DNA of 64,000 bases from assembly GCA_963779325.1 (NCBI GenBank), contig CAVZXS010000032.1, positions 75,721 to 139,720 of the forward strand. Direction: 5' to 3'. The notes under the pieces are model-generated. The model did not search any database. It was not told the origin of the DNA and worked only from the letters and a program-made list of their open reading frames with translations. Below, one piece after another: positions 35,095-41,619 of this stretch; the first letter of the stretch is position 1, and every line of letters starts with the position of its first letter. Both the position numbers and the translations under genes were made by a program. The DNA comes from CAVZXS01 sp963779325 (GTDB lineage Bacteria; Bacteroidota; Bacteroidia; Chitinophagales; Chitinophagaceae).

Positions 35095-35707
35095 ATGAAG
35101 ATTTTTTGTGTAGGTCGTAATTATGCCGCTCATGCCCGGGAATTGGGTAATGATATACCGGACGAGCCGATCATTTTTATGAAACCTAAAAGTGCATTGC
35201 TCCAATCGCATACTCCTTTTTATTATCCCGAGTTTACCAACGAGTTGCATTACGAATGTGAGCTGGTACTTCGCATCAGTAAAAACGGAAAATACGTGCA
35301 GGAGAAATTTGCCAATAAATATTATGATGCTGTAACTGCGGGTATTGATTTTACCGCCCGTGATATTCAAAATGAATTAAAAGAAAAGGGGCTTGCCTTG
35401 GGAAAAAGCCAAAGCTTGGGACAACTCGGCGGTAATAGGCAAATGGATCAATTTGGCCGATATAAAAAATAAAAATGATTTGAATTTTTGCTTATATAAA
35501 AATAAAGAGCTGGTACAGCAGGGAAATACCAACCTGATGATTCACAGTTTTGATAAAATTATAGCCTATATATCCAATTACTTTTCCATTAATATCGGCG
35601 ATCTGATATTTACAGGCACACCCGCCGGTGTAGGGGAGTTGGTGGTGGGCGATGAGATAGAAGGCTTTATTGAAGACGACAGTATGTTTACATTAGAAGT
35701 AAAATAA
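35095..35707 (+). pseudogene. Fumarylacetoacetate hydrolase-family protein, one frameshift
   Basis: Starts MKIFCVGRNYAAHARELGND, the usual N-terminus of short FAH-family enzymes (acylpyruvase/oxaloacetate decarboxylase group). FMKPKSALL and YECELVLRISKNGK with metal-binding glutamates follow. The frame breaks at GGGCTTGCCTTGG near 35393-35402 (one extra base): the second frame gives PWEKAKAWDNSAVIGKWINL and ends IFTGTPAGVGELVVGDEIEG. The restored product is about 203 residues, the family norm. Likely a read error. Confidence 0.88.
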
Positions 35708-35737
35708 CCCGCCTTACGGGGCTGAAACTAACTGCTG

Positions 35738-35769
35738 AAAAGAGCCGCTTGAAAGAGCGGCTCTTTTGT
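35738..35769 (+). terminator. Strong Rho-independent terminator
   Basis: AAAAGAGCCGCT (35738-35749) pairs perfectly with AGCGGCTCTTTT (35756-35767) around TGAAAG. It ends the FAH-family gene. Confidence 0.9.
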
Positions 35770-35774
35770 TTTCT

Positions 35775-36037
35775 GCAAGTCAAAGAAAGATTAATTTCCA
35801 AAGAACCGGCAATTCTATACCGATCGCCGAAATAACAGGCACAATGGCCGAAAAAAATAAAATGATCGCTTTAAATACTTTGCATTTTTACAGTGTTGAT
35901 TCAATATCCAAAGAAGAAAAACCAAACGAATCCAACAAGTCCGAAAAACCAGGTCCAAAGTCCAATCCGAGAAAAACCAAATCGTTCCGTCCTTCCAAAA
36001 GGAATTAATGAGGCTGATAATTCAGCCTCTTTTTTTT
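35775..36037 (+). ncRNA. Candidate small RNA, tandem unit 1
   Basis: A ~260-bp unit between the FAH gene and the E1 gene that ends in its own terminator and is similar to the next unit. Shared words in the same order: GCCGAAAAAAATAAAATGA, ACTTTGCATTTTTACAGTGT, TCAATATCCAA, GAAAAACCAAA, GAATCCAA, AAGTCCGAA. An 80-codon frame spans it but is only Lys/Ser/Asn/Pro-rich and not conserved with the sibling's frame. No SD-ATG pair stands out. The call rests on duplication plus terminator capping only. Confidence 0.35.
36010..36037 (+). terminator. Rho-independent terminator of tandem unit 1
   Basis: GAGGCTGA (36010-36017) and TCAGCCTC (36022-36029) pair, followed by eight T. No protein gene ends just before it. 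Confidence 0.85.
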
Positions 36038-36293
36038 GCCCGAAACGTATCTGCGGAAAACCAAAATGATTTTACCAAACATCGAAACAATTTGTTCATC
36101 GACCGAAAAAAATAAAATCGTGATACTTTATTCGGCATTTTTACACTGTTCAATATCCAATAAAAGAAAAATCAAAATGAATCCAATAAGTCCGAAGAAA
36201 ACCGTCCTGAATCCAAATCCTTAGAAAGAAGAACCACCATCCCCGTCCACCTAAACGGAATTTAAAAGGCTGAAATTTCAGCCTTTATTTTTT
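36038..36293 (+). ncRNA. Candidate small RNA, tandem unit 2
   Basis: Diverged copy of unit 1: GACCGAAAAAAATAAAATCG, ACTTTATTCGGCATTTTTAC, TTCAATATCCAATAAAAG, AATCCAATAAGTCCGAA, AATCCAAATCC, then a terminator. The 62-codon frame across it does not match the frame in unit 1 at the protein level, arguing against a duplicated small gene. Confidence 0.35.
36265..36293 (+). terminator. Rho-independent terminator of tandem unit 2
   Basis: AAAGGCTGAAA (36265-36275) is directly followed by its perfect reverse complement TTTCAGCCTTT (36276-36286), then ATTTTTT. The core GGCTGA/TCAGCC is shared with the terminator of unit 1. Confidence 0.8.
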
Positions 36294-36337
36294 GCACATA
36301 GCTTTCCCTTAATTTTGAATTTTATTGTTTGTTATTC

Positions 36338-37312
36338 ATGATAGATAATCAGTTATTACTACGGGCATATAAGTTGATGTATTCGGTAAAAATAATGACC
36401 GAAACCTATGAAGCGAACCGCTCTGTTTGCAAATATGTTCATTCCACATCACGCGGGCATGAAGCCATACAATTAGCCACGGCTTTTCATTTAAAACCCT
36501 GTGATTATATAAGCCCTTATTACCGCGATGAAAGTATTTTATTGGGTTTGGGTTATACTCCTTACGAATTAATGCTGCAATTGCTTACCAAAGCCGATGA
36601 TCCTTTTAGCGGCGGACGTTCTTATTATGCTCATCCCAATTCTTTAGAGCAGGATAAACCAAAAATAATTCACCAGAGCAGCGCTACGGGTATGCAGGCC
36701 ATACCAACCACCGGCGTGGCGCAGGGTATTCAGTATTTGCAAAAAATAAATTCTCCGCTGCTTGTAAAAGGAGCAGGCGGTGAAAGCCCTGTTGTTATAT
36801 GTTCATTGGGCGACGGAAGTGTAACGGAAGGCGAGATAAGTGAAGCCTGGCAGTTTGCCGTATTAAAACAATTGCCGATTATTTACCTGGTACAGGATAA
36901 TAATTGGGGCATCAGCGCCACAGCGGCGGAATCAAGAACAATGAATGCGTTTGAATACGCTGCAGGTTTTAAAGGATTACAAAGAATACAGGTGGACGGT
37001 ACTGATTTTACGGCAAGCTATGAAGTGATGCAAAAAGTAATTGATGATGTAAGAACAAATCAACGACCCTGGTTGGTACATGCCAATGTTCCGTTATTGG
37101 GGCATCATACCAGCGGTGTACGAAAAGAATTTTACAGAACGGAAGAAGATTTAGCCAATCATGCAAAAGGCGACCCGATACCAAAACTCAGAAATATTTT
37201 ATTGAACAATAATATTTCTGAAAACGAAATAGCAGCGATAGAAAATGATATTGCTGCGGAAATAGCAATGGCATTTACCAATAGCCAGTTAATGCACCTG
37301 AGCCTGATATGA
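36338..37312 (+). CDS. 2-oxoacid dehydrogenase E1 component, alpha part
   Basis: 324 residues from the ATG at 36338 (MIDNQLLLRAYKLMYSVKIM). It is thiamine-diphosphate dependent: the pyrophosphate/Mg site GDGSVTEGEISEAWQFAVL and NNWGISA are visible, as are YISPYYRDESILLGLG and the HHTSGVRKEFYR phosphorylation-loop equivalent. It resembles the branched-chain 2-oxoacid or pyruvate E1. The frame is lost close to the end: another frame continues VNAPEPDMNSVADHVFADSP toward the beta part without a stop. In Bacteroidota alpha and beta are often one fused protein, so this may be the N-terminal half of a fusion of about 690 residues. A -7-like box TAATTTTG lies at 36310-36317. Confidence 0.85.
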   Translation: MIDNQLLLRAYKLMYSVKIMTETYEANRSVCKYVHSTSRGHEAIQLATAFHLKPCDYISPYYRDESILLGLGYTPYELMLQLLTKADDPFSGGRSYYAHPNSLEQDKPKIIHQSSATGMQAIPTTGVAQGIQYLQKINSPLLVKGAGGESPVVICSLGDGSVTEGEISEAWQFAVLKQLPIIYLVQDNNWGISATAAESRTMNAFEYAAGFKGLQRIQVDGTDFTASYEVMQKVIDDVRTNQRPWLVHANVPLLGHHTSGVRKEFYRTEEDLANHAKGDPIPKLRNILLNNNISENEIAAIENDIAAEIAMAFTNSQLMHLSLI

Positions 37313-37327
37313 ATTCAGTAGCCGATC

Positions 37328-38408
37328 ATGTTTTTGCAGATTCTCCCGTTACTGAAGAAAAAGGGGAAAGAAATCCATGCTGGCAATGAAAAAATAATGA
37401 TGGTAGATGCTGCTTTGTTCGCCATCAGGGAAATAATGGAAGAGAATGAAGAGTGTATTTTATTCGGACAGGATGTAGGAAAAAGATTGGGCGGTGTATT
37501 TCGCGAAGCGGCTACGCTGGCAGAGCAATTCGGCGACCATCGTGTTTTTAATACTGCTATACAGGAAGCCTATATTGTCGGGTCAACCGTTGGTTTAAGC
37601 GCCACAGGTGTAAAGCCAATTGTAGAAGTTCAGTTTGCGGATTATATCTATCCCGGCATTAATCAGTTGGTGAGCGAAGTTTCCAAAGTCATGTTATTTA
37701 AGCAATGGGAAATTTCCGGTGGGTATGATTCTTCGTGTTCCGACTGGTGCTTACGGCGGCGGCGGTCCGTACCATAGCGGATGTGTAGAAACAACCTTGC
37801 TTTCCATAAAAGGAATTAAAATAGCATATCCGTCAAATGCTGCGGATATGAAAGGGTTGATGAAAGCTGCTTTTTTAGATGGTAATCCCGTAGTGATGCT
37901 GGAGCACAAAGGTTTATACTGGAGCAAAGTACCGGGTACTGAAGATGCTAAAACTATTGAGCCTTCAAGAGATTATATACTTCCATTTGGTAAAGGAAAT
38001 GTAGTCCTGAAAGCTGCTGATGAAAAAATTAGCAACGGTGAAAGCTGTTGCATCATTACTTACGGTATGGGTGTGTATTGGGCCAAAGCTGCTGCCCGAA
38101 ATTTTAGCGGACAGGTAGAAATTATTGATTTGCGTACTTTATTTCCATTGGATGAAGAATTAGTGTATGAAACCGTTAAAAAACATGGTAAATGTTTGGT
38201 TCTTACCGAGGAGCAGCAAAATAATTCCTTTGCAGAGGCATTAGCAGGAAGAATTGCAAAAAATTGTTTCAATTGGCTTGATATGCCTGTTGACGTATTG
38301 GGTGCCATGAATTTACCTGCTGTACCTTTGAATATGGGTTTGGAAAAAGCCATGTTGCCAAATGCGGAGAAAGTAGCTGAAAGATTGAAAAATCTTTTAC
38401 ACTTTTAG
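37328..38408 (+). pseudogene. 2-oxoacid dehydrogenase E1 component, beta part, frameshifted
   Basis: The beta-type domain begins near KEIHAGNEKIMMVDAALFAI and includes LFGQDVGKRLGGVFREAATL and NTAIQEAYIVGSTVGLSATG. The frame changes near 37720-37735 (GGTGGGTATGATT); the rest gives MILRVPTGAYGGGGPYHSGC, then VVMLEHKGLYW and the transketolase C-terminal domain (IITYGMGVYWAKAAARNFSG). A further change near 37365 (AAAAAGGGGAAAG) separates it from the alpha linker. With lesions corrected, alpha and beta would be continuous. The complex feeds 2-oxoacids into acyl-CoA with E2 and E3, which are not in the window. Confidence 0.87.
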
Positions 38409-38418
38409 TCTCAACCTT

Positions 38419-38426
38419 TATCTTTG
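38419..38426 (+). promoter_or_regulatory. Bacteroidota -7 promoter box upstream of the tRNA-Met array
   Basis: TATCTTTG matches the TAnnTTTG consensus exactly. It lies 11 bp after the E1 stop codon and 20 bp before the first tRNA-like unit, so transcription would start just ahead of the array. No clear -33 TTTG at the usual distance was seen. Confidence 0.55.
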
Positions 38427-38446
38427 CAGCCCTTGTAAAAATAGAT

Positions 38447-39130
38447 GCCCGGGGTATTCGCCGCAGCGGATGGTTAGCGCATCGGATTCATATCCGCCAA
38501 AGAATTGGCGGACGGAAGTTCAAGGAAGAGAAAAAAATATTAGCCGGGGTTCCGCCACAAGGTGTCGGAGGTTAGAGCATCGGATTCATATCCGCCAAAG
38601 AATTGGCGGACGGAAGTTCAAGGAAGAGAAAAAAATATTAGCCGGGGTTCCGCCACAAGGTGTCGGAGGTTAGCGCATCGGATTCATATCCGCCAAAGAA
38701 TTGGCGGACGGAAGTTCAAGGAAGAAAATAAAATATTAGCCGGGGTTCCGCCACAAGGTGTCGGAGGTTAGAGCATCGGATTCATATCCGCCAAAGAATT
38801 GGCGGACGGAAGTTCAAGGAAGAGAAAAAAATATTAGCCGGGGTTCCGCCACAAGGTGTCGGAGGTTAGCGCATCGGATTCATATCCGCCAAAGAATTGG
38901 CGGACGGAAGTTCAAGGAAGAGAAAAAAATATTAGCCGGGGTTCCGCCACAAGGTGTCGGAGGTTAGCGCATCGGATTCATATCCGCCAAAGAATTGGCG
39001 GACGGAAGTTCAAGGAAGAAAATAAAATATTAGCCGGGGTTCCGCCACAAGGTGTCGGAGGTTAGAGCATCGGATTCATATCCGCCAAAGAATTGGCGGA
39101 CGGAAGTTCAAGGAAGAAAATAAAATATTA
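38447..39130 (+). repeat. Tandem array of seven tRNA-Met-like units (98-bp period)
   Basis: Units start at 38447, 38543, 38641, 38739, 38837, 38935 and 39033; the intact tRNA-Met starts at 39131. The spacing is 98 bp from the second unit on (96 for the first). Each unit keeps tRNA-Met parts: GCCGGGGT (5' acceptor strand), GGTTAGAGCATCGGATTCAT (D-loop, anticodon arm, CAT) and GTTCAAG (T-loop). The D-arm is replaced by a hairpin (CCGCCAC/GTGTCGG) and the segment after the anticodon by TCCGCCAAAGAATTGGCGGA. The 3' acceptor strand is absent, replaced by an A-rich tail. Units vary at only a few sites (GCGC or GAGC; GAAGAGAAAAAAA or GAAGAAAATAAAA). Confidence 0.95.
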
Positions 39131-39204
39131 GCCGGGGTAGCTCAGCTGGTTAGAGCATCGGATTCATAACCCGAAGGTCGGCAGTTCAAGTCTGCTCTCC
39201 GGTA
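39131..39204 (+). tRNA. tRNA-Met (anticodon CAT)
   Basis: 74 nt. Acceptor stem GCCGGGG/CTCCGGT (two G-U pairs), D-arm GCTC/GAGC, anticodon loop TTCATAA between TCGGA and CCCGA (one A-C at the loop end), T-arm GGCAG-TTCAAGT-CTGCT, discriminator A at 39204. CCA is not encoded. The anticodon CAT reads as elongator Met, although an Ile tRNA with modified C34 cannot be fully excluded by eye; the 5' G-U pair excludes a typical initiator mismatch. It closes the 98-bp tandem array exactly in register. Confidence 0.93.
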
Positions 39205-39210
39205 CATATA

Positions 39211-39244
39211 AACCCAAAATCTTTTAAGAAATTGGGTTTTTTGT
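39211..39244 (+). terminator. Terminator after tRNA-Met
   Basis: AACCCAAAATCTTTTAAG and AAATTGGGTT: the AACCCAA/TTGGGTT stem is followed by TTTTTTGTTTTG. It lies 6 bp after the tRNA. Confidence 0.7.
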
Positions 39245-39251
39245 TTTGATA

Positions 39252-39530
39252 ATGTGCTATTCAGTTTACATATTATATTCTGCCAAGCATAATAAAATCT
39301 ATATTGGATATACCTCTAATCTTCTTCAACGATTCAAGTCGCACAATTATTTAGGCAAAGATTGGACCAAGGATTTCAGACCATGGGCAGTCATTTATGT
39401 TGAGTGTCACGAAGAAAAAAAAGATGCAATGCTAAGAGAGAAGCAACTCAAGCAAGCTAATAATAGGGCAAAAATTTGGAAAACTATTGAAGAACAGTTT
39501 ACTTCCCGAAACTTTATTGTCTTATCATAA
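39252..39530 (+). CDS. Small GIY-YIG nuclease
   Basis: 92 residues from the ATG at 39252. A single GIY-YIG domain: CYSVYILYSAKHNKIYIGYT carries the two-part VYIL...IYIGYT motif, with the conserved Arg in LLQRFKSHN and the catalytic Glu in LREKQLKQANNRAKIWK. This is the UvrC-like small family that is very common in Bacteroidota, often next to tRNA genes. Here it lies 48 bp after tRNA-Met and 7 bp before a 3' remnant of the same tRNA, an arrangement expected for a homing-type unit. Its target is unknown. Confidence 0.9.
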   Translation: MCYSVYILYSAKHNKIYIGYTSNLLQRFKSHNYLGKDWTKDFRPWAVIYVECHEEKKDAMLREKQLKQANNRAKIWKTIEEQFTSRNFIVLS

Positions 39531-39536
39531 TAACCT

Positions 39537-39610
39537 GTTAGAGCATCGGATTCATATCCGCCAAAGAATTGGCGGACGGCAGTTTCCCGCCATTGCGGGA
39601 CTCTCCGGTA
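39537..39610 (+). pseudogene. 3' remnant of a tRNA-Met gene with two palindromic inserts
   Basis: From GTTAGAGCATCGGATTCATA (D-loop through anticodon) to CTCTCCGGTA (3' acceptor strand and discriminator), matching the intact tRNA at 39131. TCCGCCAAAGAATTGGCGGA sits after the anticodon, as in the tandem units, and TCCCGCCATTGCGGGA replaces the T-loop and its 3' stem. The 5' acceptor strand and D-stem are missing, so it cannot be a working tRNA. Confidence 0.85.
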
Positions 39611-39611
39611 C

Positions 39612-39642
39612 AAAGGCCCCTTAAAATAGAGGGGCCTTTTTT
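39612..39642 (+). terminator. Rho-independent terminator after the tRNA-Met/GIY-YIG locus
   Basis: AAAGGCCCC (39612-39620) pairs with GGGGCCTTT (39631-39639) around TTAAAATAGA, with T-run to 39642. It closes the locus right after the tRNA remnant. Confidence 0.85.
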
Positions 39643-39687
39643 ATGTCATTTATTGTCTACGTTTTATTTTCTGTTCGGGTTTAATTA

Positions 39688-40605
39688 CTATTTCTTCTTC
39701 GCTTTTCTGTTATTAATAGTAAATACTCTTGAAATATTAAAACCGAAATGTATATCTCCTTTCAAAAAATCGCCCACCGTTTCGGTAATAAAAGTTTTTT
39801 CCGTCATGCCGGTTGAGTTGGTAAAATGCAATTGAAAAACGTGACCGCCTGTTTCAATATCAAAGCCAATTGCTAATGAGTTATAAGTTCCGGGCAATCG
39901 ATAATCTTCTCCTTCAACAAAAGAAAGTGGTAATATATAATAATATTCTGCATTAAAACTGAGGCGTTTGCTGAGTTTTATTCTTCCTCCTGCACCTAAT
40001 GCGAACATATCGTTAGGGTCCGTTACTCTCTCGGCAATATTAAAATGAACATACGAAGGCATTAACTGCAGTGACAGGGCATCACTAAATTTCCTGCCTA
40101 TCAATAATTGATGCGAAAAAGAAAGCCGCGAAGAATGAAAATTTTTACGGGTTGGGTCTTCCCACTTAAGTGTTTTGCGCATTACGGAAGAAGTAGCACT
40201 TAGTGTAATAGGTGAACCGCCTTTTTCCTGCCGCAGGATTTTAAATTTATAAAACGCATCGTACTGCTTCTGAAAAGTACTTCTTCCTATACCCGCCATC
40301 AGGCGATCAGTCAGGCCATATTCCAGTCCAATTCGCATGGTAGCCTGGTCTAATCCGAATAACTCATAAGCGCCCCTATTAATAAAACCAAAGCGATGCG
40401 AAACTTTTAAATCCAATACACCTGCCGCAACATTTTCAATTGAATGGCCATTGATAATACGCGTTGTTTTGAAAGAGGCCGTTGCAAAATCCCGTTTCTT
40501 TTCTTTTTTTTCTTCATCTTCCAGCATCTTCATCAGTTCGTCCTGTGCATACATTCTTACTGTGGCGACTGCAAACAGAAGAAAAAGTAAAGCAATTTTT
40601 TTCAT
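39688..40605 (-). CDS. DUF5777-family outer-membrane beta-barrel protein
   Basis: 305 residues with a signal peptide (MKKIALLFLLFAVATVRMYA). An acidic/lysine-rich linker precedes strand-like alternating sequence to the end (FATASFKTTRIINGHSIENV, VLDLKVSHRFGFINRGAYEL, FHSSRLSFSHQLLIGRKF, GHVFQLHFTNSTGMTEKTFI). This is the pattern of DUF5777 barrel proteins. It is the last gene of the minus-strand run with YceI and haem-type lipoproteins, which suggests an outer-membrane partner for that group. Function unknown. Confidence 0.75.
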   Translation of the reverse strand: MKKIALLFLLFAVATVRMYAQDELMKMLEDEEKKEKKRDFATASFKTTRIINGHSIENVAAGVLDLKVSHRFGFINRGAYELFGLDQATMRIGLEYGLTDRLMAGIGRSTFQKQYDAFYKFKILRQEKGGSPITLSATSSVMRKTLKWEDPTRKNFHSSRLSFSHQLLIGRKFSDALSLQLMPSYVHFNIAERVTDPNDMFALGAGGRIKLSKRLSFNAEYYYILPLSFVEGEDYRLPGTYNSLAIGFDIETGGHVFQLHFTNSTGMTEKTFITETVGDFLKGDIHFGFNISRVFTINNRKAKKK

Positions 40606-40629
40606 TTTGTAAAACGGGATTTTAATTAT

Positions 40630-41181
40630 TTATTTTTTTGGTTCATACTTGCAATCAACGGTAATGTCAATATCTTCAGAAATTTTATCTGCTACCAGCG
40701 ACGGTATCGTAATATTGAAGTCTTTCATTTTGACGGAAAATTTTGAATAGGCATTTATCTTTCCTGATTTTACCGTAACTGATCCTGCAGAAGAAACTTT
40801 TTTTGTAACACCATGCAGTGTTAAATCACCTTCAACAGTTACGGGGTATGCACCATCTTTTGTGAAATTGACGGCTGCTATATTTTTAATTTTCCCTTTA
40901 AAAGTAGATTTTGGGAATTTATCACTCTCTACATAGTTTTCATTAAAATGTTCTTCCATTAATGCCCTGTCAAAATGAAATCCTTTTAATAAAACGGCAA
41001 ATACCATTTCGCCTGTAGTTGTATTAATAATGCTTGAGACTTCGTTATTATCTGCCTCTACTTTTTCTACTTTACTTCTCGAGTAAAATGAAATTTTACC
41101 CGCCTTGGTCATGTGAATATTTTGTCCGTTTGCTAAAATGAAAGAGGCGATAAACAAAAAAGAAAAAAATATATTTTTCAT
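40630..41181 (-). CDS. YceI-family lipid-binding-like secreted protein
   Basis: 183 residues with a signal peptide (MKNIFFSFLFIASFILANGQ). The lipocalin-like YceI pattern is visible: AGKISFYSRSKVEKVEADNN, LLKGFHFDRALMEEHFNENY, FPKSTFKGKI, VEGDLTLHGVTKKV and the final FNITIPSLVADKISEDIDIT. YceI proteins bind isoprenoid-like molecules such as quinones. It has a second YceI relative at 48911-49483, sharing the EHFNENY block. It lies between the haem-type lipoprotein and the DUF5777 barrel. Confidence 0.88.
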   Translation of the reverse strand: MKNIFFSFLFIASFILANGQNIHMTKAGKISFYSRSKVEKVEADNNEVSSIINTTTGEMVFAVLLKGFHFDRALMEEHFNENYVESDKFPKSTFKGKIKNIAAVNFTKDGAYPVTVEGDLTLHGVTKKVSSAGSVTVKSGKINAYSKFSVKMKDFNITIPSLVADKISEDIDITVDCKYEPKK

Positions 41182-41198
41182 ATTTTTAGAATTTTAAT

Positions 41199-41582
41199 TT
41201 AATTATTGAGGGATCCTGCATTAATCCATTGTTGAATTTTGGCAATATTGCAGGGAGTAAACTTAGCGCCTCCTTTCGGCATCGCGGAATACCCGCTTGT
41301 ATGACTGATGCTTCCGATTAACCGGCCATTACCCGCCTGTACTTTCACACCGCTATAGGTGTCCAGTATTATGCCTGCTGCTGCCGAAGTAGTATTGTGA
41401 CAGCCGCCTGAATTACAACTTAGATTCATCAGCGGTAATACTACCGTACTGAATTTCGCTACAGTAGTTGAATCACAAGGGCCACCGGTGCCGGGATATA
41501 GTAATTCTCCTTTATCGTAGTAACATCCGTTTATAAAAATGATGGAAAACAAAAAACCTGCAATTACCAAAGCAAAACGCAT
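41199..41582 (-). CDS. Lipoprotein with one haem-type CxxxCH domain
   Basis: 127 residues. Signal peptide with lipobox (LFSIIFINGC). The mature domain contains MNLSCNSGGCHNTTSAAAGI, then SGYSAMPKGGAKFTPC and IQQWINAGSLNN. The motif here is C-N-S-G-G-C-H (four residues between the cysteines), not canonical CxxCH. The same spacing occurs in planctomycete-type cytochrome c-like domains, with a later MPKGG acting as the possible Met ligand. It may bind haem c or only keep the fold. It shares the C-terminal part with the next gene (41620). Confidence 0.7.
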   Translation of the reverse strand: MRFALVIAGFLFSIIFINGCYYDKGELLYPGTGGPCDSTTVAKFSTVVLPLMNLSCNSGGCHNTTSAAAGIILDTYSGVKVQAGNGRLIGSISHTSGYSAMPKGGAKFTPCNIAKIQQWINAGSLNN

Positions 41583-41619
41583 AATTAGTTTTTAATAAAA
41601 TGATTGAAAATATTTTTAA

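Noticed and set aside
35766..36224. Two small plus-strand frames (80 and 62 codons) as genes
   Set aside because: Though the DNA units are related, the two peptides do not align in the same frame, so the similarity is not protein-driven; a small RNA pair is preferred.
38470..39065. Four overlapping ~69-codon open frames across the tandem array, apparently a repetitive protein
   Set aside because: They are a by-product of the 98-bp period (not a multiple of three, so each frame dies after about two units), and the DNA is clearly tRNA-derived.
38447..39130. CRISPR array
   Set aside because: The repeats are 98 bp with no unique spacers between them, carry tRNA-Met sequence, run in register into a real tRNA, and no cas gene is present.
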